A DNA stretch of 10,935 bases from contig JAQTRT010000085.1 in assembly GCA_028711675.1 (NCBI GenBank), forward strand, positions 1-10,935, given 5' to 3'. The position numbers and the translations under genes were made by a program. The notes below the pieces were generated by a model, which did no database searches, had not been told where the DNA came from, and was given only the letters and a program-made list of their open reading frames with translations. The stretch is from a bacterium (GTDB lineage Bacteria > Spirochaetota > JAHITG01). Shown in pieces: positions 1 through 6,365 of this stretch; positions within the stretch are counted from its first letter, which is position 1; every line of letters begins with the position of its first letter.

Positions 1-1218
1 CACGCAGATCCGGGAGAAGTCCAGTTCATTGGCGTAGTTCAGCACTTCCGTATGGTGTTTCATGGCTTTCTTCCCCAGTTCCATCATGTCGCCCAGGACA
101 GCGATCTTATTGCCGAACTTCAGGTTATGGATGAAATAAAGCATGGCTTTAACGGACGTGGGATTGGCATTGTACGCGTCGAAATAAACAAAACCTTCCC
201 GGCATTTCATAATGTTCCCCCTGTCCTCCAGGGGTTTGAACTTCTCGATGACTTTCCGTATTTTCTTCTTATCCAGTTTAAAGGAATCACAGACAGTGAG
301 CGCAGCCAGCAGGTTGTACAGGTTATGCTCGCCGATGAGCCCGAACTTCATCTTCTCGCCTTTGTACACGACCTCAAAGCCGTCCAGCCCCAGGTTCATG
401 TAACTGTCGAACCGGTTCACCTTATCCATGTCCAGGTCCGAGTTCAGGGTAAAACCCAGCACCCTGCTCTCCGAATTGTTCAGGAAGTAATTATAATATT
501 TATCATCAAAGTTCACGACCAGGGTTTCTTTGATGTAAGGCATCAGTTCTCCCTTGGCCTTGGCCACGATCTTGTCGTTCTTTAAAAATTCCAGATGGGT
601 CTCGCCGATGTTGGTGATGACGCCTGCATCCGGCTCCGTCATATAGCCCAGCCTCTGCATCTCGCCGATATGGTTGATACCGAGTTCGACCACCAGGACC
701 TTGATCCTGGGCGTTAACTGAAAGATGGTCTGAGGCACGCCGATCTCATTGTTATAATTTTTTTCCGTTTTCAGGACTTCATTTTCCCGGTAACGCGTCA
801 GAAGCAGCTGGTAGATGAGTTCTTTGGTGGTGGTCTTGCCGTTGCTTCCCGTGACCGCGATCACCACAGGATTGAAACGGCGGCGGTAAAATGCGGCGAT
901 GAGGCCGTAGCTCCTCAACGTATCCTCCACTTTAATGATAATGAAGGAAGCCGGTATATCCTTGTATCCATGCTTCTTAAAATCGCTCTTGACTTTCCCG
1001 AGTTTCGTGATGTCCACCAGGGCGCCGTTCGCCCCTTTCCGGAAGCTTTCCACGACATAATCATGGCCGTCAAAATTCGGGCCTTTCACAGCGATGAAAA
1101 AATCCTTCTTCTGAAGAGTGCGGGTATCCAGGGAAAACCGGTTAATCACGGCCTGAGAACCCTGGACCAGCTTCCCCTCAGTTGCGTTCAGTATTTCTTC
1201 AACTGAGATATTTAACAT
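1..1218 (-). CDS. murF: UDP-N-acetylmuramoyl-tripeptide--D-alanyl-D-alanine ligase (MurF), 3' end cut by window
   Basis: MurF adds D-Ala-D-Ala to UDP-MurNAc-tripeptide in the cytoplasm, the last soluble step of peptidoglycan precursor synthesis. The frame is open from the ATG at 1218 to the window edge, giving 406 codons; MurF proteins are usually about 450 residues, so roughly the last 50 are missing. Visible Mur-ligase landmarks are an N-terminal SLDTRTLQ segment near residue 35, the ATP-binding loop GSNGKTTTK at 124-132, NYNNEIG at 154-160, ELGINHIGEM and TNIGETHLEF in the central domain, GEHNLYN, and the MurF-typical DAYNANP at 347-353 followed by VLGDMMELG. The start overlaps the murE stop by 7 bases (ATGTTAA). 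Its Shine-Dalgarno sequence (AGGAGAGG) lies inside the end of murE, so translation is probably coupled. This gene is absent from simple stop-to-stop calls only because it runs off the window. Confidence 0.96.
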   Translation of the reverse strand, partial: MLNISVEEILNATEGKLVQGSQAVINRFSLDTRTLQKKDFFIAVKGPNFDGHDYVVESFRKGANGALVDITKLGKVKSDFKKHGYKDIPASFIIIKVEDTLRSYGLIAAFYRRRFNPVVIAVTGSNGKTTTKELIYQLLLTRYRENEVLKTEKNYNNEIGVPQTIFQLTPRIKVLVVELGINHIGEMQRLGYMTEPDAGVITNIGETHLEFLKNDKIVAKAKGELMPYIKETLVVNFDDKYYNYFLNNSESRVLGFTLNSDLDMDKVNRFDSYMNLGLDGFEVVYKGEKMKFGLIGEHNLYNLLAALTVCDSFKLDKKKIRKVIEKFKPLEDRGNIMKCREGFVYFDAYNANPTSVKAMLYFIHNLKFGNKIAVLGDMMELGKKAMKHHTEVLNYANELDFSRICV

Positions 1219-2735
1219 GGGACCTCTCCTGATAATTTTAAAACAGCTTCCTTATCGTCGAAAGGAAATTTTTTATCCCCGATGATCTGGTAATCCTCGT
1301 GACCTTTCCCGGCCAGGAGGAGGAAATCATTCGCCCGGGCCAGCGAGAGCCCTTTTTTAATGGCTTCATACCTGTCCACAATGGTGAAATACTCCGTGTG
1401 CGGACGTATGCCTCTTTCCACTTCGCGGATGATGGATAAAGGATCTTCCCTGCGGGGATTATCCGATGTGATAATGACAATATCCGACCTTTCGGAAGCC
1501 ACCCTTGCCATATGCGGCCGTTTCCGGCGGTCGCGGTTCCCGCCGCACCCGAAAACAGTGATGATGCGGTCCGGTTTCAGCTCCTTGATGGCTTCCAGGA
1601 CGTTCTGCAGGGCGTCCTCGGTATGGGCATAATCGATGCCCACATAAAAGTCCCTGATCTTCTGCATTTCCATACGGCCTGCCACAGACCTTAATTTCTC
1701 CACAGCAGCAATGATCCTTTCGACGGGGACGCCTTCGATGATACCGATCCCGGCAGCTGAAAGGATATTATACACATTATGCTTTCCGATCAGGCCGGAA
1801 GAAACGGTAAAACGCCGCCCCTTGTACGGGAACTGGAACTTTGTCTTATCCAGGCTGATATGGATATTATCAGCCCTCAGGTCGCAGGGGGAATCGATGC
1901 CGTAACTGAAAGTAATGAAGCTTTTCTGCTGTCTGAACTGCCTGATCAGTTTCCGGCCGTACCGGTCATCCTGGTTGATCAGGCCTGTCTTTACTTTCTT
2001 CTCGCTCCGGACAAGCAGTTCGAATATCTTTCTCTTAGCCCTGAAATAACCGGAAAAATTCCTGTGGAAATCAAAATGGTCCTCGGTAAGATTTGTAAAA
2101 ATGACGGAATCAAAATGCACATCGTCCACGCGGTTCAAGCTGAGCGAATGGGACGAGACCTCCATCACCACATACCTGACTTTCTGCTTCACCATGTCGC
2201 TGAAAAGGGCATGAAGATCGAGCGATTCCGGTGTCGTGGCGCTTGCGGGAAGGGACTGGTTGTTGACCCTGTAATTGATGGTACCGATCACACCCACTTT
2301 ATACCCCTGTTCCTGGAGGATCTTTTCGATAAGGTAAGTTGTGGTGGTCTTTCCGTTGGTTCCCGTGATGCCGATCACATTCATCTGACGGCAGGGATGC
2401 TGGAAAAAATTCGCGGACACACGGGAGAGGAGGATACGGTTGTTCCTGAACCGGATGAACGGGACCTTCTTTTCCCCGCAGACAAGATAGGATTTCTCGA
2501 TCCGTATCTCTTTCTTATCAAGGGAACGCAGGCTCTCGAGGGCAATGCAGGAGGCGCCGTTCATGACAGCAGGAAGGATGTACTGGTGGCCGTCCGTGGA
2601 AAAACCCTTGATGGCCACGAAGAGAAAGCCTTTTTTGACGTTCTGCGAGTTATAGGCGATACCGCTGATATCCAGATCATTCAAACAAGAAGCAGGTCTC
2701 AGGTTTAAACCCCTGACAAGGTCAACAAGCTTCAA
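1212..2735 (-). CDS. murE: UDP-N-acetylmuramoyl-L-alanyl-D-glutamate--2,6-diaminopimelate ligase (MurE)
   Basis: MurE adds the third stem-peptide residue to UDP-MurNAc-L-Ala-D-Glu in the cytoplasm. At 507 residues it is full length. The N-terminal domain has SxxVxxGxxF-like residues near 30-40. The ATP loop is GITGTNGKTTT (122-132), followed by TTPESLDLH (167-175), MEVSSHSL (191-198), NLTEDHFDFH (215-224) and a lysine in FRAKRKIFE (231-239) at the place of the carbamylated lysine. GKHN (317-320), AGRME (352-356), DYAHTEDAL (368-376) and GCGGNRD (396-402) follow. SDNPRREDP (424-432) carries the DNPR signature associated with meso-diaminopimelate rather than lysine. The start is a TTG at 2735, chosen because a strong Shine-Dalgarno (GGGAGGGG) lies 5-6 bases before it and the encoded N-terminus (MKLVDLVRGL) fits the family. 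It follows the ftsL-like gene by 49 bases and overlaps murF by 7. Confidence 0.97.
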   Translation of the reverse strand: MKLVDLVRGLNLRPASCLNDLDISGIAYNSQNVKKGFLFVAIKGFSTDGHQYILPAVMNGASCIALESLRSLDKKEIRIEKSYLVCGEKKVPFIRFRNNRILLSRVSANFFQHPCRQMNVIGITGTNGKTTTTYLIEKILQEQGYKVGVIGTINYRVNNQSLPASATTPESLDLHALFSDMVKQKVRYVVMEVSSHSLSLNRVDDVHFDSVIFTNLTEDHFDFHRNFSGYFRAKRKIFELLVRSEKKVKTGLINQDDRYGRKLIRQFRQQKSFITFSYGIDSPCDLRADNIHISLDKTKFQFPYKGRRFTVSSGLIGKHNVYNILSAAGIGIIEGVPVERIIAAVEKLRSVAGRMEMQKIRDFYVGIDYAHTEDALQNVLEAIKELKPDRIITVFGCGGNRDRRKRPHMARVASERSDIVIITSDNPRREDPLSIIREVERGIRPHTEYFTIVDRYEAIKKGLSLARANDFLLLAGKGHEDYQIIGDKKFPFDDKEAVLKLSGEVPC

Positions 2736-2784
2736 AAATCCCCTCCCGATTATTATCTTAACAATGCAAACTTTTCTTTATTGT

Positions 2785-3165
2785 TCAATCCTTGATCAGC
2801 GCTTTCTCCTCTCTCTTTTGAAGTTGGGAAACATGCATCTGATCCTTATCCCTGGATGCCGTATCATCTATCCAAATGATGTCTTCCTGCCTCACCAGGT
2901 TCAATTTCAGCTCTTTCTCCGCGATCCCGCCGATCCGTTCCGGCGAACTGAGGAACGAAATCTCGGTCTCCAGCTTGATCTTCTCTTTCTGCAGTTCGGA
3001 AAGTTCCATTTCCATCCTCTTCAGATGGTATTTGGAATCCGACACACTGATGCTCTGGCTGATATAGAGAAAAAGCAGTAAAATGAAAAGGAACGCCCAG
3101 AGGCTATAGTTTAAAAATGCCCGAAAAACATTCCTGTTCTCGCGGATCTCGTCAGGTAACAGCAT
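2785..3165 (-). CDS. ftsL: FtsL-like cell-division protein (single-pass, coiled coil)
   Basis: This is probably the bitopic divisome protein that bridges FtsB/DivIC and the FtsW-FtsI septal synthase. The 126-residue product has a short cytoplasmic N-terminus (about 1-19), one hydrophobic membrane helix (about 20-38, rich in L, F and I), and then a charged heptad-like stretch (about 44-75, KRMEMELSELQKEKIKLE) that predicts a coiled coil. SPERIGGIAEKELKL (74-88) matches the region after the coiled coil in FtsL/DivIC proteins, where 'ER.. IAREELGL'-type sequence is common. Sequence identity in this family is always low, so the call rests on topology, length and position directly after rsmH in the dcw cluster. 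The start ATG is preceded by AAAGGG with 9 bases of spacing. The expected next gene, ftsI, is missing. It could instead be a DivIC/FtsB-like protein. Confidence 0.8.
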   Translation of the reverse strand: MLLPDEIRENRNVFRAFLNYSLWAFLFILLLFLYISQSISVSDSKYHLKRMEMELSELQKEKIKLETEISFLSSPERIGGIAEKELKLNLVRQEDIIWIDDTASRDKDQMHVSQLQKREEKALIKD

Positions 3166-3268
3166 AATCTCATACCCTTTCTCCCTCCCGCTCTCTCTCT
3201 ATCATCGGCATTTATCAAAGAACAGTTAAATTCTTTCTAAAAAAAGAAAAAATGGCTGTTTTTGGCCT
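3166..3268 (-). other. Intergenic spacer between rsmH and ftsL-like gene
   Basis: This 103-base spacer is long for an otherwise tightly packed operon. On the minus strand it is A/T-rich at first, with a weak inverted repeat AAAGAA/TTCTTT around 3223-3242. It then turns into a purine tract (GAGAGAGAGCGGGAGGGAG) that ends in the ftsL ribosome-binding site. I see no clear terminator and no convincing promoter hexamers. It may contain a leader or mRNA-processing element, but nothing here proves it. Confidence 0.35.
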
Positions 3269-4189
3269 TTAACCTGCTTTCTCCACAGCCCTCAGTTTTC
3301 CGCTGCGGCTGCTCGGATTTTCGCCGGACTCTTTCGGACCGGCTATGACGGGTTTTTTGGTCAGGAGCCTGACCCTTTCCCTGATCTCCGGATGTTCCTG
3401 CCCTTTCTCGTCGATACCGCGGCTGTAGAGCCTGAACTTGTTCTTCACGATCCTGTCTTCCAGGGAATGGTAACTGATGACCACCATGCGTCCGCCGGGC
3501 GCCAGAAGCGAGATACCGTCGTCCAGGACCTTTTCCAGGTTATACAGTTCGTTGTTCACGGCGATACGGAGCGCCTGGAATGTCTGGGTAGCCGGATGAA
3601 TCCATCTTTTCCAGAATTTCCGGGGTACCGCTCTTTCGATCAGTTCTTTCAGCTCAACAGTGGTTTCGATCTTCTTCTGCTTACGGTACTCACAGATCCT
3701 GTGAACGATGGGTTTGGTCCACCGTTCCTCGCCATAGGCCCAGATCAGCTTGATCAGGTCCTGTTCATGGTATCGGTTCACGATATCACTGGCCCTAGTC
3801 CTGAGCTTTTCGTTCAGCCTCATATCGAGACCGGAATCCCTTTCAAACGAGAATCCCTTATCGCTTTTTTTATAATGAAAAACGGAAAGGCCCAGGTCGA
3901 ACAGGATCCCGTGAACCTGTTCCAGCTTCAACCTTTCCGCGATCTGCCGCAGGTTCTGGAAATTATCATGGATAAAAATGACGTTCCCGAAACTCCTCAG
4001 TCTTTCTTTGGCTTTCTGGAGGATCTCATCGTCCTGTTCAATGCAGATCAGACGGCCGATCCGTGCTTGCTTCAGAATTAATTCGCTGTGGCCCCCTTCC
4101 CCGGTCGTACAATCAATGTAGACCTGGCCGGGGGCCACAGCTAAATAGCTCAATGTTTCAGCCGGCATGACCGGCTTGTGCAAGAACAT
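3269..4189 (-). CDS. rsmH: 16S rRNA (cytosine-1402-N4)-methyltransferase RsmH (MraW)
   Basis: RsmH uses S-adenosylmethionine to methylate N4 of C1402 in the 16S rRNA decoding centre. The 306 residues match the normal family length. HKPVM (4-8) opens the protein. The SAM-binding motif is DCTTGEGGHS (26-35). The family signatures GILFDLGLS (94-102), KGFSFERDSGLDMRL (111-125), AYGEERWTKPIV (151-162), QTFQALRIAVNNEL (202-215), ISYHSLEDRIVK (238-249) and a C-terminal NPSSRSGKLRAVE (291-303) are all present. One small deviation is LSVFHYK at 101-107, where most members have a VSSxQLD-like sequence. The ATG start is preceded by GGGAGGGG, the same strong ribosome-binding site as murE. It lies 13 bases after mraZ, so the two are surely co-transcribed. 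Confidence 0.97.
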   Translation of the reverse strand: MFLHKPVMPAETLSYLAVAPGQVYIDCTTGEGGHSELILKQARIGRLICIEQDDEILQKAKERLRSFGNVIFIHDNFQNLRQIAERLKLEQVHGILFDLGLSVFHYKKSDKGFSFERDSGLDMRLNEKLRTRASDIVNRYHEQDLIKLIWAYGEERWTKPIVHRICEYRKQKKIETTVELKELIERAVPRKFWKRWIHPATQTFQALRIAVNNELYNLEKVLDDGISLLAPGGRMVVISYHSLEDRIVKNKFRLYSRGIDEKGQEHPEIRERVRLLTKKPVIAGPKESGENPSSRSGKLRAVEKAG

Positions 4190-4202
4190 GAACCCCTCCC
4201 AA

Positions 4203-4649
4203 TTATAATCCGATATCTTTCATTTGCTTGATAAAATCTTTCTCATTGTTCCTGAATTCCTGCCAGTACTTATCCCAGTTCTCTTTTGACCAGATTTCGA
4301 TCCGACTGGCTGCTCCGGAAACCACGACTTCTTTGGAAATATTGGCATGTTCCCTTAAGTTCTGCGGCAGCATGATCCTGCCCAGCTTGTCGAGTACGCA
4401 CTCGGACGCCGGTGAGATAAAAAAGCGGATAAAATCCTGTGAAGCTTTATCAAGGATAGACAGCTTTTTGGCTTTTAATTCTATTTCTTTCCATTCTTCG
4501 CTGGTATAAGCGAATAAACATTTTTCAAATCCCTGGGTAATGACAAGTATCTCCGAATCCCCGACCTTATTCATCTGTTGCCGCAATTTGTTGGGTATGG
4601 CGATCCGGCCTTTCTCATCCAAGGAATGGAAAAAAGTTCCTTTAAACAT
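4203..4649 (-). CDS. mraZ: Transcriptional regulator MraZ
   Basis: MraZ is an AbrB-fold DNA-binding protein that forms a ring and controls its own dcw operon. The product is 148 residues, the usual length. It shows the two tandem SpoVT/AbrB-like repeats: the first with HSLDEKGRIAIP (8-19, DxKGR at 11-15), the second with CVLDKLGRIMLP (84-95, DKLGR at 87-91). A family-typical VVVSGAASRIEIW segment (108-120) and WDKYWQEF follow. The start ATG lies 4 bases after AAGGGAG and matches the MFKGTFFHSLD N-terminus expected for the family. It is the first gene of the minus-strand cluster and directly follows a promoter with repeated boxes, so autoregulation is likely. Confidence 0.96.
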   Translation of the reverse strand: MFKGTFFHSLDEKGRIAIPNKLRQQMNKVGDSEILVITQGFEKCLFAYTSEEWKEIELKAKKLSILDKASQDFIRFFISPASECVLDKLGRIMLPQNLREHANISKEVVVSGAASRIEIWSKENWDKYWQEFRNNEKDFIKQMKDIGL

Positions 4650-4688
4650 TCTTCTCCCTTTATACGGACTTTTTCATTAAAAAAGAGG

Positions 4689-4719
4689 ATAATACTTCCA
4701 CTTTTGTGGATCAGGTCAA
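4689..4719 (-). promoter_or_regulatory. Candidate sigma-70 promoter of the mraZ operon
   Basis: Read on the minus strand, TTGACC (4714-4719) and TATTAT (4689-4694) are good -35 and -10 matches, but the 19-base spacer is longer than the ideal 17. The spacer contains a perfect 5-bp inverted repeat, TCCAC-AAAA-GTGGA (4697-4710). Transcription would start near 4682, giving a leader of about 33 bases before mraZ. The long spacer and embedded inverted repeat would suit a promoter controlled by a DNA-binding protein. Confidence 0.55.
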
Positions 4720-4765
4720 CACTTATTACCACTTTTATCCACTTTTTACCATTTTAAACCATTAA
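4716..4765 (-). promoter_or_regulatory. Tandem 10-bp MraZ-box array upstream of mraZ
   Basis: Five consecutive decamers on the minus strand share the form WAARTGKNNN or close to it: TTAATGGTTT, AAAATGGTAA, AAAGTGGATA, AAAGTGGTAA and TAAGTGTTGA. The core RTGG(T/A) recurs exactly every 10 bases at 4758-4762, 4748-4752, 4738-4742 and 4728-4732. A fifth, degenerate GTGTT (4718-4722) overlaps the -35 element. Known MraZ operators are short G/T-rich boxes (TGGGN type in E. coli, AAAGTG type in mycoplasmas) repeated with 10-bp spacing just before mraZ, so position, period and core all agree. Binding by this MraZ is inferred. Confidence 0.75.
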
Positions 4766-4844
4766 ATTACAATGTCAAGGAAAAAGTAAATTTTTTTTTC
4801 CACAATTATGCTATCCCGGCAAGTTGCTATCAAAAGCATGGGAA

Positions 4845-4905
4845 AGAATGGGGACAATGGTAATTCTTTTCAACTCCCTGACATTATTACCACCGTCCCC
4901 ATTCT
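4845..4905. repeat. REP-like imperfect inverted repeat (GGGGAC...GTCCCC)
   Basis: Two 20-base arms, 4845-4864 and 4886-4905, are inverted copies matching at 18 of 20 positions, with the only differences being AA versus GG after the GGGGAC core. The loop is 21 bases. The arms carry AGAATGGGGAC and TGGTAAT. Long hairpins with GGGGAC/GTCCCC cores are known in families of repetitive extragenic palindromes mobilised by Y1 tyrosine transposases (RAYT). No transposase gene is present here, so this would be a non-autonomous copy or remnant. Confidence 0.6.
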
Positions 4906-5012
4906 TCATACGGACATCGATTACCTGAAAGACAATATCCGGTTCATCAGCGCGAGTAAATTTTTAAATGGTCTGGTATAGAGAAGATAGGAAGGTGGTA
5001 TCAATATCTGAC

Positions 5013-5066
5013 GGGCTGTTGCCCAAACGACTTTTTTGGGACAGCCCCTTCTTTGGGCCACAGCCA
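5013..5066. repeat. Inverted repeat resembling IS terminal repeats (GGGCTGT...ACAGCCC)
   Basis: The left arm GGGCTGTTGCCCAAA (5013-5027) pairs with TTTGGGACAGCCC (5035-5047): 13 bp with a 2-base bulge and a 7-base loop. A second right-arm-like copy, TTTGGGCCACAGCC (5053-5066), follows at once and also matches the left arm, with one internal mismatch. GGGCTGT-type ends are common among insertion-sequence terminal repeats. There is no transposase or obvious target duplication. It lies 50-100 bases past the oxidoreductase stop and could fold as an RNA hairpin, but lacks the U-tract of an intrinsic terminator on the minus strand. Confidence 0.5.
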
Positions 5067-5115
5067 GCTGACATATGACATAAGTATATCCATTATATAT
5101 AATATGGCACAATTT

Positions 5116-6225
5116 TCAAACAAGGTGAGTAACCATATCCGCTACATATCGGCTGATGGCCAGGCAGGCAGTGAGACCCGGTGATTCGATCCCGACCAGA
5201 TCGATCAATCCCGGAAGCCCTTTCTCTTTTTCTTCCATAATGATGAAATCATGGAACCCTTCCCCTTTGATCTTGGGCCTGATCCCGGCCGTATCAGGAT
5301 GAAAAGCTTCTTTCCGCAGGCCTGAAATGATGCACGCGGCTTTTTCATAAAAACCACCTGATTTATTCCCATCAACCCCGTAATCCAGGTTCTCCACATA
5401 TTCCGTATCCGGCCCGAACCTCAGCCGGTTGTTCAGGTCCAGGGTGGCATGCACGCCAAGACCTGTCAGTTCTTCATGGGGAACGGGATAGACCAGCCTC
5501 TGGAGAGGGGGCTTCCCTGAATACGCAAAATAAGATCCTTTGCAGAAGGCTATCCGGTATCCTTCTTTGTCAATATCAATACCGGCCAAGCTGGCTATCT
5601 TATCGGAAAAAAGCCCGGCACTATTGATGACGATCCTGGACCTGAATGAGAAGTCCGGATCTTCCTCAATACCGATACGGAATCCGGGCATTTCAGGTCC
5701 GATCCTGTTAACTGTGGTGTGGAAGGAATACATCACATTCCTGTTCCGCCCTTCCTGATATAATCCCTCCATTAATCTATGGGAATCGATGATGCCTGTA
5801 TGAGGAAGGAAAACAGCATTCAGGCACTTCACTTGAGGTTCCAGCTTTTTCACATCAGCCTGATCATACCAGTATATCTCCTTTACCTCGTTCTGTCTCC
5901 CCTGTTCGAACAACAGCTTTAATTTTATCACTTCCTCCGGACAGGAAGCCACGATCAGCTTGCTTATCCGTTTATGGGGAATATCCTTCTTCCCGCAGAA
6001 TTCATACAGCAGCTCCGCGCCCTGCCTGCATAATTTAGTCTTGAGGGAGCCGCTCCTGTAATAGATCCCGGAATGGATCACTTCACTGTTCCGGCTGCTC
6101 GTTTCCATGCCGAACTTCTCATTCTTCTCCAGCACAAGGATATTATCATGCTTTTTTGACAATTCAGCGGCAAGGGCCAGGCCGACCACTCCGGCGCCGA
6201 TGATCGTGATCTTTATCTCATCCAT
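5116..6225 (-). CDS. FAD-dependent oxidoreductase, L-2-hydroxyglutarate oxidase (LhgO/YgaF)-like
   Basis: This is a DAO-fold flavoprotein that probably oxidises a 2-hydroxy acid such as L-2-hydroxyglutarate, passing electrons to the membrane quinone pool or to oxygen. The 369-residue product starts with a Rossmann dinucleotide-binding motif, GAGVVG (10-15), with the acidic ribose-binding residue E33 at the end of the second strand. The LhgO-type block SSRNSEVIHSGIYY (43-56) plus GSLKTKLC (59-66) follows; the histidine of VIHSG is the conserved family position. VFLPHTGIID (138-147), INSAGLFSD (200-208) and the C-terminal AGIRPKIKG (313-321) with LVGIESPGLTACLAI (343-357) are also typical. It is shorter than E. 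coli LhgO (about 420 residues) but fits the short bacterial subgroup. The start has AAAGGA 8 bases upstream. It stands alone on its strand and substrate identity is inferred. Confidence 0.82.
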   Translation of the reverse strand: MDEIKITIIGAGVVGLALAAELSKKHDNILVLEKNEKFGMETSSRNSEVIHSGIYYRSGSLKTKLCRQGAELLYEFCGKKDIPHKRISKLIVASCPEEVIKLKLLFEQGRQNEVKEIYWYDQADVKKLEPQVKCLNAVFLPHTGIIDSHRLMEGLYQEGRNRNVMYSFHTTVNRIGPEMPGFRIGIEEDPDFSFRSRIVINSAGLFSDKIASLAGIDIDKEGYRIAFCKGSYFAYSGKPPLQRLVYPVPHEELTGLGVHATLDLNNRLRFGPDTEYVENLDYGVDGNKSGGFYEKAACIISGLRKEAFHPDTAGIRPKIKGEGFHDFIIMEEKEKGLPGLIDLVGIESPGLTACLAISRYVADMVTHLV

Positions 6226-6305
6226 ATCTATGTCCTTTGTGTCCTGTTCCAGGTTTCATCCATACTTATTTTACCGTTTTTAAAAAGATCATCCACTATT
6301 TTTAT

Positions 6306-6333
6306 TTGCTTTTAATTTTTTATATGCTATATT
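6306..6333 (+). promoter_or_regulatory. Candidate promoter of the PF07090-like gene
   Basis: TTGCTT (6306-6311) and TATATT (6328-6333) are separated by 16 bases in an A/T-rich tract, 33 bases before the chosen start codon at 6366. The tract is T-rich and can match hexamers by chance, so confidence is modest. It supports the view that the region before 6366 is regulatory, not coding. Confidence 0.4.
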
Positions 6334-6365
6334 TTTTTCATCAATCACGGAAAGAGGGAAGACGC

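Larger units (their letters stand above)
4766..5115. other. Non-coding region with inverted repeats between mraZ promoter and lhgO-like gene
   Basis: This 350-base stretch separates the divergently read mraZ promoter from the 3' end of the FAD oxidoreductase. It is A/T-rich at both ends and contains two distinct hairpin-forming repeats, listed separately. A stretch near 5087-5110 has a TATATA-centred imperfect palindrome. The only open frames are short ones crossing the hairpins, without ribosome-binding sites. I see no structured RNA gene and no intact transposase. The best reading is a small graveyard of mobile or repetitive DNA. Confidence 0.5.

Noticed and set aside
52..585. 177-codon open frame on the plus strand
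   Set aside because: Antisense to murF, which runs through to the window edge with all Mur-ligase motifs intact.
1779..2708. 309-codon open frame on the plus strand
   Set aside because: It lies entirely antisense to murE, whose motifs are unmistakable. Its translation shows no known domain, and it arises from codon bias in the true gene.
2736..2784. AACAAT/ATTGTT inverted repeat between ftsL and murE as a terminator or excision scar
   Set aside because: The stem is only 6 A/T-rich base pairs with a 14-base loop, too weak to call.
3392..4081. 229-codon open frame on the plus strand
   Set aside because: Antisense to rsmH, with no ribosome-binding site or recognisable motif.
4838..4981. 47-residue plus-strand ORF ending near the hairpins
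   Set aside because: No ribosome-binding site, and its first half is the REP-like hairpin. The second half looks somewhat protein-like and could be a relic, but I recognise no family.
5013..5047. Hairpin as an intrinsic terminator for the lhgO-like gene
   Set aside because: The stem is good, but no U-tract follows on the minus strand, and the arms look more like mobile-element ends.
4921..5112. 63-residue minus-strand ORF across the second inverted repeat
   Set aside because: Its sequence is produced by the hairpin arms, with no motif or start signal.
6237..6365. N-terminal extension of the PF07090-like gene with a hydrophobic stretch
   Set aside because: The 43 extra codons fall in an A/T-rich tract with promoter-like hexamers. 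The downstream ATG has a ribosome-binding site and begins a standard first beta strand.
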